In this document: one piece after another, positions 5,279-5,824 of the stretch
Numbering within the stretch: the stretch's first letter is position 1
Layout of the letters: the number at the start of each line of letters is the position of its first letter
Assembly: GCA_023428365.1 (NCBI GenBank)
Contig: JAEYYQ010000341.1
Location: 1 to 5,824, forward strand
Origin: Pseudomonadota bacterium
GTDB taxonomy: Bacteria; Pseudomonadota; Alphaproteobacteria; Rhizobiales; Hyphomicrobiaceae
Reading direction: 5' to 3'
Length of the DNA: 5,824 bases
Made by a program: the position numbers and the translations under genes
The notes under the pieces: generated by a model
What the model was told of the DNA's origin: nothing
Seen by the model: only the letters and a program-made list of their open reading frames with translations
The model's database searches: none

Positions 5279-5824
5279 CATCAGTTGCTACAGCTTCACA
5301 CGCGCGCGATGTCGCGCACAGGTTGGAACAGGAAATCCTCAGGGGACTGAGGTTGCCGGGCGATCGTCTCGATGAGCGCTCGTTGGCCGAACACTTCGGC
5401 GTGTCCCGGACACCTGTGCGCGAGGCTCTGCAGTGGCTGTCGGCGAATGGTCTGGTGACGCTGAGAGGCCGTCAAGGAGCCAGCGTCGCCGAGCTGTCGG
5501 TTCCGGATTTGCTGGACGCCTTTTATGTCATCGCGGAACTGGAGGGAATGGCGGCACGACAGGCGGCCCGTCGCATTCGGCCTGAGCATCGCGATCGGCT
5601 GGAAGAGAGCCATCGGGCCTGTATGGCGAAGGTCGAAGCCAAGGATCATGAGGGCTTCTACGAGGAAAACCTGCACTTCCACGACGTCATCATGGACAGT
5701 TGCCAGAACCGCGTTCTGCAGGATCAGATCCGCTCTGTGCGTGCGCTGACTGGTCCGTATCGTCTGTACGTTACGTTTCAGCCTGGCAGGATGGAATCCT
5801 CAATTCCAGAGCATCAGGCCATCA
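5275..5824 (+). CDS. GntR-family transcriptional regulator, FCD subfamily (3'-truncated by window)
   Basis: The visible 183 residues run off the right edge. The protein begins M-T-S-V-A at an ATG whose last three bases with the next A form ATGA with the tctA stop. No good Shine-Dalgarno precedes it, so translation is probably coupled to tctA. The winged helix-turn-helix spans about 10-72: ILRGLRLPGDRLDE (21-34), then SLAEHFGVSRTPVREAL (36-52) with the recognition helix, and the wing at about 60-71. The all-helical FCD ligand-binding domain starts near 78 with LLDAFYVIAELEGMAARQAAR (79-99, written in part). It continues with NLHFH (132-136) and PEHQAI (178-183). H136 and H180 match FCD metal-ligand positions, N132 sits where an Asp often lies, and the last His would be beyond the window. 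Such regulators often sense carboxylates. Control of both divergent units and of itself is inferred. Confidence 0.95.
   Translation, partial: MTSVATASHARDVAHRLEQEILRGLRLPGDRLDERSLAEHFGVSRTPVREALQWLSANGLVTLRGRQGASVAELSVPDLLDAFYVIAELEGMAARQAARRIRPEHRDRLEESHRACMAKVEAKDHEGFYEENLHFHDVIMDSCQNRVLQDQIRSVRALTGPYRLYVTFQPGRMESSIPEHQAI

Overview
The window is a compact, nearly all-coding stretch of GC-rich DNA, roughly 60% G+C by eye, from a Gram-negative bacterium. The tripartite tricarboxylate transporter (TTT), the exported Bug-type binding protein and the FCD-type GntR regulator together suggest a proteobacterium. An alphaproteobacterium such as a Bradyrhizobium relative is my best guess, but this is inference from gene content and composition only. 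No rRNA, tRNA, CRISPR or mobile element was seen.

Layout: two divergent transcription units share a 102-bp control region at 2034-2135. Leftward (minus strand) run a fold-type I PLP-dependent aminotransferase (864-2033), an SDR-fold protein (28-819), and the first codons of a third gene (1-17). The third gene's Shine-Dalgarno overlaps the SDR stop codon. Rightward (plus strand) run tctC (periplasmic binding protein, 2136-3134), tctB (small membrane subunit, 3209-3727), tctA (large membrane subunit, 3761-5278) and a GntR/FCD regulator that starts inside the tctA stop codon and runs off the window (5275-5824+).

How it fits together: TctC should capture a carboxylate in the periplasm and deliver it to the TctAB channel. 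The aminotransferase and SDR-like protein are placed to process that compound or a relative in the cytoplasm. The regulator probably senses a carboxylate and controls both arms through the shared divergent region, where I find two near-copies of a GntR-type palindrome 21 bp apart. The substrate cannot be deduced from the sequence.

Points deserving attention: the SDR has lost all four catalytic-tetrad residues; the aminotransferase has Lys where the substrate-carboxylate Arg is expected; tctC is preceded by a 9-codon reading frame with its own Shine-Dalgarno that ends in the tctC start codon; a strong hairpin separates tctC from tctB; and the SDR gene lacks a conventional ATG start. I see no wholly new system. 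The locus is a recognisable type with unusual details.
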